DNA from: Streptomyces gelaticus
GTDB taxonomy: Bacteria; Actinomycetota; Actinomycetes; Streptomycetales; Streptomycetaceae
Assembly (NCBI RefSeq): GCF_014649535.1
Contig: NZ_BMTF01000019.1
Location: 62,001 to 126,000 of the forward strand
Length of the DNA stretch: 64,000 nucleotides
Reading direction: 5' to 3'
Position 1 is the first letter of the stretch. Each line of letters starts with the position of its first letter. This document shows, one piece after another, positions 6,760 through 15,567 of the stretch. The notes beneath the pieces are model-generated. The model was not told the origin of the DNA. It searched no databases and worked only from the letters and a program-made list of their open reading frames with translations. The position numbers and the translations under genes are program-made.

Positions 6760-8345
6760 TCGGCGGTGCTGAGCTCCCAGAACCGGAAGACGGTCGACGT
6801 GTCCAGACAGTTCTGCAGACCCCGGACGTTCTCCTTGGCGACCGCGTACTGCTTGCCCTGCCAGAGCGGCAGGAGCGGCAGCTGACGCGCCACGATGTCC
6901 TGCAGCTTGATGAACGGCGTCCGGGTGTTCGAGCGGTCGGTCATGGACGAGGTCTGCGGGATGATCTGCTTGGTGATGTCGCTGTTCTCGTAATTGTTCG
7001 ACAGGACGTTGCCCTTGCCGAAGAACGGCTGGGTGAAGTTGTCGGGGTCGGGATAGTCCGGCACCCATCCCTTCACATAGACGCCGTACTTGCCCTCGGC
7101 GATGCCCTTCTCGTACTCGTTGAAGGGGACGGACCTCATGCTGGCGTCGAAGAGCCCGCTCTCGTTCAACTGATCGGCGATGGTCTGGAGTTCGTCGTCG
7201 GTGGCGGGGCCGTACCGGCTCGGCGTGGACCACAGGGTGATGCGCACCTTGTCGGTGATTCCGGCCTCCTTCAGGACGTCCTTCGCCTTCTTCGGCTGCG
7301 GGCTGTCTCCGTAGGTGTTGAAGAAGGAGTTGCCGTGCCCGGTGATGCCGACCGGAACGATCGAGTAGAGCGGGGTCGCCGTGGACTGGTAGACCTCGCT
7401 GACCAGGGCGTACCGGTCGACGAGATAGGCGATGGCCTTGCGCACGGCGAGCTTGCCGACCACCGGGTCGGAGACGTTGAAGACCATGTGCTGGACTTCC
7501 GCGCTGCTGCCCTGGACGACATCGAGGCCGTCCTTCTCGGCGGTGGGCGAGGTGTCCAGGGCGGCTATCGTCTTGGCGGTGAGACCGCGGTACGCGATAT
7601 CGACGTCGCCCTCTTCCAGGGCGGTTCTGAGCGCCTTCTGGTCACCCTGGAAGAGCTTCAGCGTCACACCGGAGTTCTTCACCTCGGCGGTGCCGCGATA
7701 GCCGGAATAGACCGAGAAGTCGGCCTTCGACTTGTCTATGGAGTCCAGTTTGTAAGGGCCCGAGCCAACCGTCTTGCCGCCCTTGAGCAGCTTGTCCTTG
7801 GGATACACCCGTCTGTCCACGATGGAGCCGGCACCCGATGCGATCTTGCTGGGAAACGTCGCGTCGGGCACCTTGAGCCGGAATACGACGGTCTTGTCGT
7901 CCGGAGTGCTGATCGACGAGATGGTGGAGAGCAGCGGCGCGGGTCCCGACGGGTCGTTGATCTTGATCGCCCGGTCGAAGGAGTACTTGACGTCCGCCGA
8001 GGTGAGGCTGTGGCCGTTGCTGAACTTCAGCCCGTCGCGCAGGGTGCAGGTGTAGGTCTTGCTGCCGTCCGAGAAACCGCACTCTTCGGCGGCCTCCGGC
8101 ACCGGTATGGAGCCCCCGGGCGGGAAACTCAGCAGCGACTGGAAGACGTTGTTGAACAGCAGCCAGGTGCCAGGGTCGTACCCCGCGGCCGGATCCGTTG
8201 CCAGGATCCCGTCGGACATGCCGACGACCATCCTGTCCTTGCTCTCGAACGGCCAGATCTGATCTTCGGAGCCGCAGCCCGCCAACAGCACCGCCGCCAG
8301 TCCCCCGGAGATCAAGCTGGCCGACCGCCTCGTACGAACCTTCAC
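6756..8345 (-). CDS. ABC transporter substrate-binding lipoprotein, family 5 (peptide/nickel type)
   Basis: The 529-residue product uses GTG at 8345 with GAGG about 9 bases upstream; an ATG a little further up has no better site. It begins KVRTRRSASLISGGLAAVLLAGCGSED, a lipoprotein signal peptide with lipobox LLAGC, so it is anchored outside the membrane. The body has the family-5 pattern (GYDPGTWLLFNNVFQSLL, DGLKFSNGHSLTSADVKYSFDRA, VGSGPYKLDSI) seen in oligopeptide-binding proteins. No permease or ATPase genes lie beside it, so it must share a transporter encoded elsewhere or act as an orphan binder. Confidence 0.88.
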   Translation of the reverse strand: MKVRTRRSASLISGGLAAVLLAGCGSEDQIWPFESKDRMVVGMSDGILATDPAAGYDPGTWLLFNNVFQSLLSFPPGGSIPVPEAAEECGFSDGSKTYTCTLRDGLKFSNGHSLTSADVKYSFDRAIKINDPSGPAPLLSTISSISTPDDKTVVFRLKVPDATFPSKIASGAGSIVDRRVYPKDKLLKGGKTVGSGPYKLDSIDKSKADFSVYSGYRGTAEVKNSGVTLKLFQGDQKALRTALEEGDVDIAYRGLTAKTIAALDTSPTAEKDGLDVVQGSSAEVQHMVFNVSDPVVGKLAVRKAIAYLVDRYALVSEVYQSTATPLYSIVPVGITGHGNSFFNTYGDSPQPKKAKDVLKEAGITDKVRITLWSTPSRYGPATDDELQTIADQLNESGLFDASMRSVPFNEYEKGIAEGKYGVYVKGWVPDYPDPDNFTQPFFGKGNVLSNNYENSDITKQIIPQTSSMTDRSNTRTPFIKLQDIVARQLPLLPLWQGKQYAVAKENVRGLQNCLDTSTVFRFWELSTAD

Positions 8346-8880
8346 AGAACGTGCCTCATACTCTCGGCCGGGAACATGGGGCCCGGACAACCGGATCAGG
8401 TCAGGAACAACTGCGAACGTCGCGGCCGTCCAGCACTGTCAGCCCGGCCGTGCGCGGTGGTGCGGTCCGACAGCCTGCCCAGACATGGTGTTCACCAGGG
8501 TTCTTCGTAGTGACTGACTACCAAAGGGCAGTTGATGAACGATGGAGCGCAATTCGTGATCGGTCTCGTGGTGCTTTGACAATCTAGTAGAGGGGGCGCT
8601 ACGTGGTGCCACATCCGGTGACAAAAATCGTCACCGGCAGCCGGTGCCATCAGCGTAAATGGCTGGTATCGAACCGTCCCGGCGGACCCGCCCCACCGAT
8701 CTCCGCTCCTACCCCCCTGGTCAGCGAACTTCCCCCGGATAAACGCGACGTGGGCCACACCTCAACGGGCCCGCACCCTCCCCCAGTCCGTCCGGAATGG
8801 TGCGTACCGCAACGGCACCCATACACAGGCAACACACCGCAGAACGGCCCCGATCGGTCTTCTTCGTCCGCCGGGTCGGC
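8346..8880. other. Intergenic region upstream of the lipoprotein gene
   Basis: These 535 bp must hold the promoter of the lipoprotein gene. Short open frames on both strands lack a ribosome site and normal codon bias. I see no RNA gene or clear operator. Confidence 0.5.
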
Positions 8881-9285
8881 TCAGTCGCCGAAGAAGCCCC
8901 GGAAGTAGATCTCCTGTGGCTCCCCCTCGTCGTCATGGAGCACGGCGCACCGCCCGTACCAGCGCCAGTGGTCGAACTCCTCGAACCTCGCCACGTGCCC
9001 CCGGGTGAGCTTCCGCGTGCCCAGGACACGCAGCGCCTCCTCCTCGGTCACCTGTTTGACCGTGCCGCAGTCCGGCTCCTCGTCGGGCCCGATGATCCGG
9101 AAGATGCCGAGGATCGAATGCGTCCCGTCGTGCTGCACGAGCTCGTGCTCCCACAGTTCTTCCTCGGTCTCGGGCCACGGCAGCCGTTCCTCCTCTGGCC
9201 ACCAGTCGCCGCCCGGGGAGCGACTCCGCGAGCAGCTTGGCCACCCGCACGAGGCGCGGTGGCCAAGCTGCCAGAAGCGCCACAC
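8881..9285 (-). CDS. Small acidic hypothetical protein, N-terminus doubtful (possible frameshift)
   Basis: The convincing part starts at GGDWWPEEERLPWPETEEELWEHELVQH and runs to the stop, about 105 residues rich in Glu and Trp. I know no function for this kind of protein. The 27 residues before it (MWRFWQLGHRASCGWPSC...) look unnatural. The neighbouring frame reads VAKLLAESLPG at the same place and would join smoothly to GGDWW if one C were removed near 9220. The junction lies beside a 13-bp inverted repeat (9233-9270). Either the true start is unclear, the gene is frameshifted, or there is a sequence error. Confidence 0.55.
   Translation of the reverse strand: MWRFWQLGHRASCGWPSCSRSRSPGGDWWPEEERLPWPETEEELWEHELVQHDGTHSILGIFRIIGPDEEPDCGTVKQVTEEEALRVLGTRKLTRGHVARFEEFDHWRWYGRCAVLHDDEGEPQEIYFRGFFGD
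9233..9270. repeat. Perfect 13-bp inverted repeat at the 5' end of the small protein gene
   Basis: The arms CAGCTTGGCCACC (9233-9245) and GGTGGCCAAGCTG (9258-9270) flank a 12-base loop. They overlap the doubtful N-terminal codons of the neighbouring gene. Confidence 0.85.
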
Positions 9286-9317
9286 GGGCGGATCAGAGCG
9301 AGACAGGGCACATGACG

Positions 9318-9346
9318 AAGGGGTGCCCCTGGTCGGGGCACCCCTT
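9318..9346 (-). terminator. Terminator downstream of tRNA-Ser(TGA)
   Basis: A perfect 12-bp stem, AAGGGGTGCCCC / GGGGCACCCCTT, with a 5-base loop lies 28 bases beyond the 3' end of the minus-strand tRNA gene. Confidence 0.85.
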
Positions 9347-9373
9347 CTGATCAGCGTGTCCGCTGAACTGCTG

Positions 9374-9458
9374 CGGTGGGTGTGGGATTTGAACCCACGG
9401 TGACTCGCGCCACGACGGTTTTCAAGACCGTTCCCTTAGGCCGCTCGGGCAACCCACC
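9374..9458 (-). tRNA. tRNA-Ser, anticodon TGA
   Basis: The acceptor stem GGTGGGT/ACCCACC, discriminator G, an anticodon stem ACGGT/ACCGT around loop CTTGAAA, a long class-II variable arm and a T loop GTTCAAATC are all visible. It is 85 nt long. CCA is not encoded. It decodes UCA and related serine codons. Confidence 0.95.
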
Positions 9459-9635
9459 CCTGCCCCGCCCGCCTGTGGCGGAGCGCCTACAGCGTACCGG
9501 CTGATCGATTCCGTCGGGCAATCCCGGTCGGCCGCCCGCCCCGGGGGAACCCGGGTCCGTGGCCATTCGCGGGGGAGTACGCGGCTCAACGGGGTCCGCC
9601 AGCCGGTGGATCAGTGGCCGACGGGCCTCGTCCGG

Positions 9636-11093
9636 TCAGCTGTCGCCGCTGCGCTCCCCCAAGGTGACCTGGGCCGTTGCCGTACGGCCGTCGCGCGTGT
9701 AGGTCAGCGTCACCCGGTCGCCGGGCTTGTGGGTCCAGATCTCGCCGATCAGGGTCGGGCCGCTGTCGATCACGGTGTCGTTGAACTTCGTGATGACATC
9801 GCCGGCCCTGAGGCCGGCCCGGTCCGCGGGGCCGTCCTTCGTCACCGCTTCCGTGCCGCCCGCTCCCCGGTCCGAGATGACCGCGCCGCCGGACCTCTCG
9901 TCCATGGTGACCGTGGCGCCGATCACCGGGTAGACCGGCTTGCCGGTCTTGATCAGCTGCTGGGCGACGTTCGTCGCCTGGTTGATCGGGATCGCGAAGC
10001 CGAGGCCGATGGAGCCCGCCTGCGTCTGGCCGACGCTGCTGCCGGTCGACTGGATGGCGGAGTTGATGCCGATGACCGCGCCGCGCGCATCGAGCAACGG
10101 GCCGCCGGAGTTGCCCGGGTTGATCGAGGCGTCGGTCTGCAGGGCGCTCATGTACGAGTTGCCGCCGCCGGCACCGTCACCGGAGGCGACCGGGCGGTTC
10201 TTCGCGCTGATGATGCCCGTGGTGACCGTGTTGGACAGGCCGAACGGGGCACCGATCGCGATCGTGGAATCGCCGACCGCGACCTGGTCCGAATCGCCGA
10301 GCGCCAGCGGGGTGAGCCCCGACGGCGGGTTCTTCAGCTTCAGTACGGCGACGTCGTAGCCCTGCGCCCGGCCGACGACCTCGGCACCGTACTTCTTGCC
10401 GTTGGAGAACGTCACCGTGAGCTGACCGCTGTCCGCCGCGGAGGCCACCACGTGGTTGTTCGTGAGGATGTGGCCCTGCTTGTCGTACACGAAGCCGGTG
10501 CCCGTACCGCCCTCGCCGTCACCGCCCTGGGCGTCGATGGTGACCACGCTGGGCAGCGCCTTGGCCGCCACTCCCGCGACCGTGCCGGGATCGCGCTTGA
10601 GGTCCTGCGGGTTGCCGGAGGCCGAGACCGTGGTCGAGCCGGAGGGGTTGTGGTCGGCCGCCCAGTAGCCGAAGGCGCCACCGATGCCGCCGGCGACCAG
10701 CGCCGCGGCGGCCACCGCCGCCACCAGACCGCCGATGCCCCGCTTGCGCGGACCTTCGGGACCGTACGGCTGGGGCTGGGGCGGGGCACCCCAGACCGGA
10801 CCGCCACCGCCGCTCGCACCGTGGGACGCGTACGCGGGCACCGCGGGAGGCGGCGGCCAGTTGGCCTCGGCGGCCGACTGGGGTCCGTGGGGCGTGTGGG
10901 AGGGCGTCGCCGGGACGGAAGCCATGGGTGTGGTGGCGGCCTGGGTGGTCGGTTCCTCCGCCGGGGCGGGGGTGGACGCGGGCGTGCTCCCGGGGGACCC
11001 CTGAGGAGCATCGGCCGGCACGGGAGGTACGGACGGAACGGACGGGACGACCTCGGCCGCAGTGCCCTCGTTGCCCTCGTTCTCTGTGCTCAC
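9636..11093 (-). CDS. HtrA/DegP-type membrane serine protease with PDZ domain
   Basis: The 485-residue protein has a Pro-rich cytoplasmic N-terminus (1-117), one membrane helix (about 119-143, GGLVAAVAAAALVAGGIGGA), a trypsin-like domain and a C-terminal PDZ domain (about 385-480). The catalytic triad is visible as His214 (TNNHVVA), Asp247 (GYDVAVLKL) and Ser329 (NPGNSGGPLL). It should be a surface-facing quality-control protease for misfolded envelope proteins. It is a single gene, divergent from the glycerophosphodiesterase across a GC-repeat-rich spacer. Confidence 0.93.
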   Translation of the reverse strand: MSTENEGNEGTAAEVVPSVPSVPPVPADAPQGSPGSTPASTPAPAEEPTTQAATTPMASVPATPSHTPHGPQSAAEANWPPPPAVPAYASHGASGGGGPVWGAPPQPQPYGPEGPRKRGIGGLVAAVAAAALVAGGIGGAFGYWAADHNPSGSTTVSASGNPQDLKRDPGTVAGVAAKALPSVVTIDAQGGDGEGGTGTGFVYDKQGHILTNNHVVASAADSGQLTVTFSNGKKYGAEVVGRAQGYDVAVLKLKNPPSGLTPLALGDSDQVAVGDSTIAIGAPFGLSNTVTTGIISAKNRPVASGDGAGGGNSYMSALQTDASINPGNSGGPLLDARGAVIGINSAIQSTGSSVGQTQAGSIGLGFAIPINQATNVAQQLIKTGKPVYPVIGATVTMDERSGGAVISDRGAGGTEAVTKDGPADRAGLRAGDVITKFNDTVIDSGPTLIGEIWTHKPGDRVTLTYTRDGRTATAQVTLGERSGDS

Positions 11094-11409
11094 AGCTTTT
11101 TACTCCTCGGTTCCACATCAATTTTCGGCAAGAGATCCGCTGTGTACGTGTCCGGCAACAGCTTTTCCCAAGGCACGTCAGGCCACTGTAAGCAGGACCT
11201 GTGCATCCGCACACCAATCTTTACATCGGGCAAAACGATCCCCGGCACAAGACGCACCGCAGCCCGCGGCGCGGGCGCGGCGCGGGCGCGGGCGCGGCGC
11301 GGGCGCGGCGCGGGCGCGGCGCGGGCGCGGCGCGGGCGCGGCGCGGGGGTACACAGATCCGCCGCGCACCGTGCGCACAGCGGTCGCCCAGCGGTGACAC
11401 GATGAGGCC
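11094..11409. other. Divergent spacer with promoters of the protease and phosphodiesterase genes
   Basis: The left part is AT-richer and probably carries the protease promoter. The right part is occupied by the 11-bp GC repeat listed separately. No gene is seen. Confidence 0.6.
11269..11347. repeat. 11-bp GC tandem repeat (CGCGGGCGCGG)n
   Basis: Six to seven copies of CGCGGGCGCGG, one of them imperfect, form an almost pure G/C tract about 60 bases before the phosphodiesterase start. The alternating CG runs could adopt unusual DNA structure. Copy number is likely to vary between strains. Confidence 0.9.
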
Positions 11410-12243
11410 GTGACCCACGCACGGCAGCAATCCAAGCATCGTCCCATCCAGGTCGTCGCGCACCGGGGCGCGTCCGACGACGCCCCCGAGCACACCCTGG
11501 CCGCGTACCGGAAGGCGATCGAGGACGGCGCCGACGCCCTGGAGTGCGATGTACGGCTCACCGCCGACGGCCACCTCGTGTGCGTACACGACCGACGGGT
11601 GAACCGCACCTCCAACGGCCGCGGCGCCGTCTCCACCCTGGAGCTCTCCGCGCTCGCCGCCCTCGACTTCGGCTCCTGGAAGGACCGCGAGGAGTCGGAG
11701 TCCCCGGACTGGGATCCGGTGCCGGGCGAGCTCACCTCCGTACTCACCTTGGAACGGCTGCTGGAACTCGTCGTCGAGACCCGGGCCGCCGGGCGTCCGC
11801 TCCAGCTGGCCATCGAGACCAAGCACCCCACCCGCTGGGCGGGCCAGGTGGAGGAGCGGCTGCTGCATCTGCTGAAGCAGTTCGAGCTCGACGCCCCGCC
11901 GGCCGACGGCCCGTCACCGGTACGCATCATGAGCTTCTCGGCTCGCTCCCTGCACCGCGTCCAGGCAGCAGCCCCCACTCTGCCCACCGTGTATCTGATG
12001 CAGTTCGTCTCGCCGCGGCTGCGCGACGGACGGCTGCCGGCCGGGGCGCGCGTCGCGGGGCCGGGGATGCGGATCGTTCGCAACCACCCCGGATACATCG
12101 AACGGCTGCACCGCGCGGGGCACCGTGCGCATGTCTGGACGGTGAACGAACCGGCCGACGTCCAACTCTGCGTCGACCTGGGCGTCGAGGCAATCATCAC
12201 GAACCGCCCGAAACAGGTCCTGTCACAACTAGGACGCTCTTAA
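11410..12243 (+). CDS. Glycerophosphodiester phosphodiesterase
   Basis: The 277-residue TIM-barrel enzyme (GDPD family) starts with GTG at 11410. The metal and catalytic residues are in the usual order: His18-Arg19 (VVAHRGASDDAPEHT), Glu45 and Asp47 (ALECDVRLT), and His60 (VCVHD). The C-terminal VWTVNEPADVQLCVDLGVEAIITNRP is the family's closing strand. No signal peptide is seen, so it is cytoplasmic and likely recycles glycerophosphodiesters from phospholipids to glycerol-3-phosphate and an alcohol. Confidence 0.93.
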   Translation: MTHARQQSKHRPIQVVAHRGASDDAPEHTLAAYRKAIEDGADALECDVRLTADGHLVCVHDRRVNRTSNGRGAVSTLELSALAALDFGSWKDREESESPDWDPVPGELTSVLTLERLLELVVETRAAGRPLQLAIETKHPTRWAGQVEERLLHLLKQFELDAPPADGPSPVRIMSFSARSLHRVQAAAPTLPTVYLMQFVSPRLRDGRLPAGARVAGPGMRIVRNHPGYIERLHRAGHRAHVWTVNEPADVQLCVDLGVEAIITNRPKQVLSQLGRS

Positions 12244-12383
12244 CATCAGTTACACGGAGTGCACCGGCGCATTCGAACCGTACTCGATCGTTACGAGTGC
12301 GTCACCGGCAATCCACTGGCCGGTTTCCGGTCCAGCCCAGGAGGGCATCCACACCGTGGCGTGGGGCAAAGGAGGTCTCGGGG

Positions 12384-12926
12384 GTGGCGTTGGTGGTGGC
12401 ACAGGAAGTGCCCACGTCGTCGAGCATGGCCGTTCCCCATGGCCCTGCGGGCGTGGGCCAGGCGCGGCACCGGATGCGCGAGCAGTTGCGCAGCCACGGG
12501 GTCTCGGATTCGGTCGTCGACGATGCTGTACTGATTCTTTCCGAACTGCTCAGCAACGCCTGCCGGCACGGCAGGCCGCTGGGCCGGCACACAGAGATGG
12601 GTGACGGCGACGTCCGCGCTGCATGGCGGGTCGACAGGACGGGCGGGCTGACCGTCGAAGTGACGGACGGTGGCGGGCCCACCCGCCCGGTTCCGGCCAC
12701 ACCGTCGGTGACGGCGCGTGGTGGCCGCGGGCTCAACATCATCAGCGCGCTCGCCGACGAGTGGGGCGTACGCGACAGCTCGTCCGGTGAAGTGACCGTC
12801 TGGGTCCTCGTCAACGAGGGGCACGGTCAGGTGTCCGGGATACCGGGCGGGCCCGGCACACCGGCCGGGGCGGGCGTGTCGCTCGACGGGCTCGGCTTCG
12901 CGGACGCCTTCGACGACGTGGTCTGA
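12384..12926 (+). CDS. ATP-binding protein, RsbW/SpoIIAB-like (HATPase_c)
   Basis: The GTG at 12384 has GGAGG 8 bases upstream and gives 180 residues. The GHKL ATPase domain has the N box LILSELLSNACRHGR, then VEVTDGGG and GGRGLNIISALADEWG. There is no phospho-acceptor His domain, so it is not a sensor kinase. Such proteins in Streptomyces are anti-sigma-factor kinases that phosphorylate STAS anti-anti-sigma proteins. A GAF-PP2C protein and a second RsbW-like gene (19195-19740) lie within 7 kb. Its partner is not evident from the immediate neighbours. Confidence 0.88.
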   Translation: MALVVAQEVPTSSSMAVPHGPAGVGQARHRMREQLRSHGVSDSVVDDAVLILSELLSNACRHGRPLGRHTEMGDGDVRAAWRVDRTGGLTVEVTDGGGPTRPVPATPSVTARGGRGLNIISALADEWGVRDSSSGEVTVWVLVNEGHGQVSGIPGGPGTPAGAGVSLDGLGFADAFDDVV

Positions 12927-13122
12927 CGCCCTGCGGCACGGGCACCGGCCGCCGCGGCGGTGACGACATCGCCATCGGGCGGCGCATCGGGGCGCGTTCG
13001 CGCGAAGCGGCGCGTTCCGCACTCCGTACGGCCGGACGTGCGGGCATATGTGTCCCGCACGCGACAGGGACCGCTAGGCTCGCGGCCCAGACCGCAATGT
13101 CGCAATCGGGAGAAAGCCCACC

Positions 13123-14088
13123 ATGGCCAAGAAGCGCCCTCAGACCAAGGCCGGGAAGCAGCAACTCAAGGACGGCGAGATCCCGGTGGTCGGGGCTCGT
13201 GAGCCCTGCCCGTGCGGTTCGGGCCGTCGATACAAGGCATGCCACGGCCGTGCCGCCGCCCAGGCCGTGGCCGAACTCGTCCACCGCCCCTTCGAGGGTC
13301 TGGCCGGCGAGTGCGACTGGGTCGCGCTGCGCGAGCTGGTGCCCGCCGCCACGGTCGAGCTGACCCTGAAGGACGGGCTGCCCGAGGGAGTGCCCTCGGT
13401 GACGCTCGCGACCGTCCTGCCGATGGCCTGGCCGGCGCTGCGCCGCGACGACGGTTCGGTGCTGCTCGCCCTGCAGAACGACACTCCGTCCGGTGATCTC
13501 AGCCGTGACCTCGCGGACACGCTGCGGCGGGCGCTGGCGGCCGAGCCCGGTTCGCCGGTGGCGGCGCAGCGCGTGCCGGCCGACGCTCCGCGGCTGCAGG
13601 ACGTGCTCGATCCCGACGCGGCGTTCGAGCCCGTGGTCCACTCCGGCTTCGAGTTCTGGGTTCCGGACGCGGAGAACGCCACCCCCGAGGTGTCCGCCTC
13701 CCTGGAGCGCGCGAACGAGGCGGCGATCCCGACGACGCGGCTCGCCGGTGTGGACGCCGCCTACTGGTGCGAGACGCCGGAGAAGAACCACCTTCGCTGG
13801 GTCATGCCGCACGCCGAGGAGCAACTGCTCGACGCGCTCGCCCGGCTGCACGCCGCCGGCACCTCCTCGCTGGGCGAAGGGACCCGACTGGTCGGCTCCT
13901 TCCGGGCGCACGGGCTGATGGTCCCGGTCTGGGACCTGCCGAGCGCGATGGGTGCCGAGGAATGCGAAAAGCCCGCTGCCGAGTTCGCGGAGCGGCTGAC
14001 CGAGGCGCTCGCCTCGGAAGCACCGCTCACCGCGGAGGAGCGGCGGGCCCGTGGCGGTCTCACCAACCGCCAGGTGACACTCAGCTGA
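13123..14088 (+). CDS. DUF5926-type protein with SEC-C zinc motif
   Basis: The 321-residue protein starts MAKKRPQTKAGKQQLKDGE and carries a SEC-C metal-binding motif (CPCGSGRRYKACHG, residues about 29-42) close to the N-terminus, as in the SecA tail. The remaining 280 residues are a conserved actinobacterial domain of unknown role. The basic N-terminus followed by a zinc knuckle suggests nucleic-acid or ribosome contact, but that is only inference. A hairpin terminator follows at 14222-14261. Confidence 0.85.
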   Translation: MAKKRPQTKAGKQQLKDGEIPVVGAREPCPCGSGRRYKACHGRAAAQAVAELVHRPFEGLAGECDWVALRELVPAATVELTLKDGLPEGVPSVTLATVLPMAWPALRRDDGSVLLALQNDTPSGDLSRDLADTLRRALAAEPGSPVAAQRVPADAPRLQDVLDPDAAFEPVVHSGFEFWVPDAENATPEVSASLERANEAAIPTTRLAGVDAAYWCETPEKNHLRWVMPHAEEQLLDALARLHAAGTSSLGEGTRLVGSFRAHGLMVPVWDLPSAMGAEECEKPAAEFAERLTEALASEAPLTAEERRARGGLTNRQVTLS

Positions 14089-14221
14089 CAGGGAAAGCCC
14101 CCGAACTCACCGTGCCCATCAGGTGACTCGCGTCACAACTCGCCGTACTGACAGGTAAATCCCTGTCCGAATACGCGAGATCGAATTTGCGAACGGCAGA
14201 TCTCTTGTTACCGTTCTAGAA

Positions 14222-14261
14222 GCCCGGTCGCTGGTGCATCCCCCGTCGCCAGCGATCGGGC
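14222..14261 (+). terminator. Hairpin terminator after the SEC-C protein gene
   Basis: The 13-bp arms GCCCGGTCGCTGG (14222-14234) and CCAGCGATCGGGC (14249-14261) pair with one G-U wobble. The stem lies 134 bases after the stop codon. Confidence 0.7.
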
Positions 14262-14844
14262 ATCCTCATTTCCGGATACGGCGCACAGTGCGCAACGCGG
14301 CGCACGAGCCCGCGCACGATCCCCTCCCCGGTAAGCCCCGCCTCATCGAGCGCTGCGGCCCCGTAACCGCCCCGCTGCCATCGGCACCTTCACGCGGATG
14401 CCGACCGCCGCAGAAGCCCGGACGCCCGACGCACCGACGAGCCGGACAGCGGCCCGGACCGGCCCGTACGGATGCCGAATGATGGACGATCTCCACGAAA
14501 CGCCTCACCCCGAACGCACTCGAATAGATATTCGATAAATCCGTCCGAGGTGTTCCGGAAAGGCCATCAGAAAGCCTTCTGCCGCCGGACTTTGCAGCGG
14601 CAGACTTTGCATTGCGCCGCATGGGCTGATCGCATCCGGGGCCGCATACGGATCACATCCGGAGCCGTATCCGCTACCCGGATAACGAACGCCGGATATC
14701 GATCACCGGGATAATCACTCGGCCCCATGTGTCGGCTTCGCATGAGTTTCTGACGGTCCGCCGGACATTCCGACGGAATAGGGTTCCGACCCGGCTCGCC
14801 CCATTACCCCGGTGGCGGGCACATGCGCGCCCGCCACACCCCCG
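14262..14844. other. Unassigned intergenic region rich in CCGGAT motifs
   Basis: Over 500 bp contain no convincing gene. A palindrome CGAATAGATATTCG lies at 14521-14534 in an AT-rich patch. From about 14630 to 14725 the words CCGGAT/ATCCGG and ACGGAT/ATCCGT recur many times. The downstream end of the primase-fold gene adjoins at 14845. Confidence 0.5.
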
Positions 14845-15567
14845 TCAGTACGCGAGTCGGCTGCCGCCGTCCGGGGCTCCGCTGCTCGCCTCGACCAGGG
14901 CATCCAGCACCTCACCCACGTCCGGCAGCCACGGCGCGGCGGATGCCGCCACCGGGCCCCCTCCGTGCGGACGCGGCCGGGGCTCCGGGGAAGGAGCCCG
15001 CTCCCAGCGCACCTGCCCCGCCCCGACCTCGGACGGCGGGAGGACGAGATAGCCGCCCTCGCCGTGGAAACGCAGCGAACTGGGCACCCAGTCCTGGGCG
15101 TACAGCAGCTCACCGAGCCGTTCGAGGTCGTACGGAGCGACCAGCAGGGACCATCGGGTGGGCGTCGCCACCACGGGCCCGAGCCGCACACCCATCCGGT
15201 CCAGCTCGGTCAGCGCGCGGGCGGCGGCCACGGCCGGCAGGCTCAGTGCGCACGGGGCGCGCCCGCCGGTGGCCAGGATGATCGGAGCGGTGGGCCGGTT
15301 GGCCCACCACCAGCGCACCATGCGCTCGTCGGTGGTCGCCGCGAGGAGACCGGGATCGAAGGGGTGTGCACCGGGCACGGCGCACTCGGGATCGGGACAG
15401 GCGCAGCCACGGCCGCGGCCCCCGCGACCTGCGGTCGCCTCCGATGCCACTCCGGGGAGCACGGGCCACTGCCATGCGATGGCACAGGTCAGGGCCGCGT
15501 CGAGCTGGGCGGGCCTTCCCCTGCGCCGGAACCGGAGCCTGCGTCGCCTTCCGAGGATCTCGCGCAT
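14845..15567 (-). CDS. Degenerate primase-polymerase-fold protein
   Basis: The 240-residue protein aligns with the N-terminal half of Prim-Pol domain proteins. It has the Cys-rich CACPDPECAVPGAHP stretch, then TTDERMVRWWWANRPTAPIILATG, and later GGYLVLPPSE. The acidic metal-binding strand, which reads like VVLDVD in active relatives and IGIDLDVD in the gene at 5857, is replaced by CALSLPAV. The GGRH motif is also missing (PTRWSLLVAP). It is therefore probably inactive as a polymerase and may bind nucleic acid or nucleotide. It is divergent from the GAF-PP2C gene, with paired GTACAT motifs in front of each. Confidence 0.75.
   Translation of the reverse strand: MREILGRRRRLRFRRRGRPAQLDAALTCAIAWQWPVLPGVASEATAGRGGRGRGCACPDPECAVPGAHPFDPGLLAATTDERMVRWWWANRPTAPIILATGGRAPCALSLPAVAAARALTELDRMGVRLGPVVATPTRWSLLVAPYDLERLGELLYAQDWVPSSLRFHGEGGYLVLPPSEVGAGQVRWERAPSPEPRPRPHGGGPVAASAAPWLPDVGEVLDALVEASSGAPDGGSRLAY

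Noticed and set aside
9374..9458. tRNA-Ser gene as an integration site of a mobile element
   Set aside because: No integrase gene, no repeated tRNA 3' end and no foreign gene block is found nearby. The same holds for tRNA-Ser(GCT).
12277..12297. Inverted repeat ACTCG-N7-CGAGT before the RsbW-like gene
   Set aside because: Arms of only 5 bases are expected by chance in a 64-kb window and the position is not distinctive.
14266..14622. 118-codon minus-strand frame in the large intergenic region
   Set aside because: No family resemblance, Cys/Arg/Gly-rich random look, and the start lies in AT-rich promoter-like DNA.
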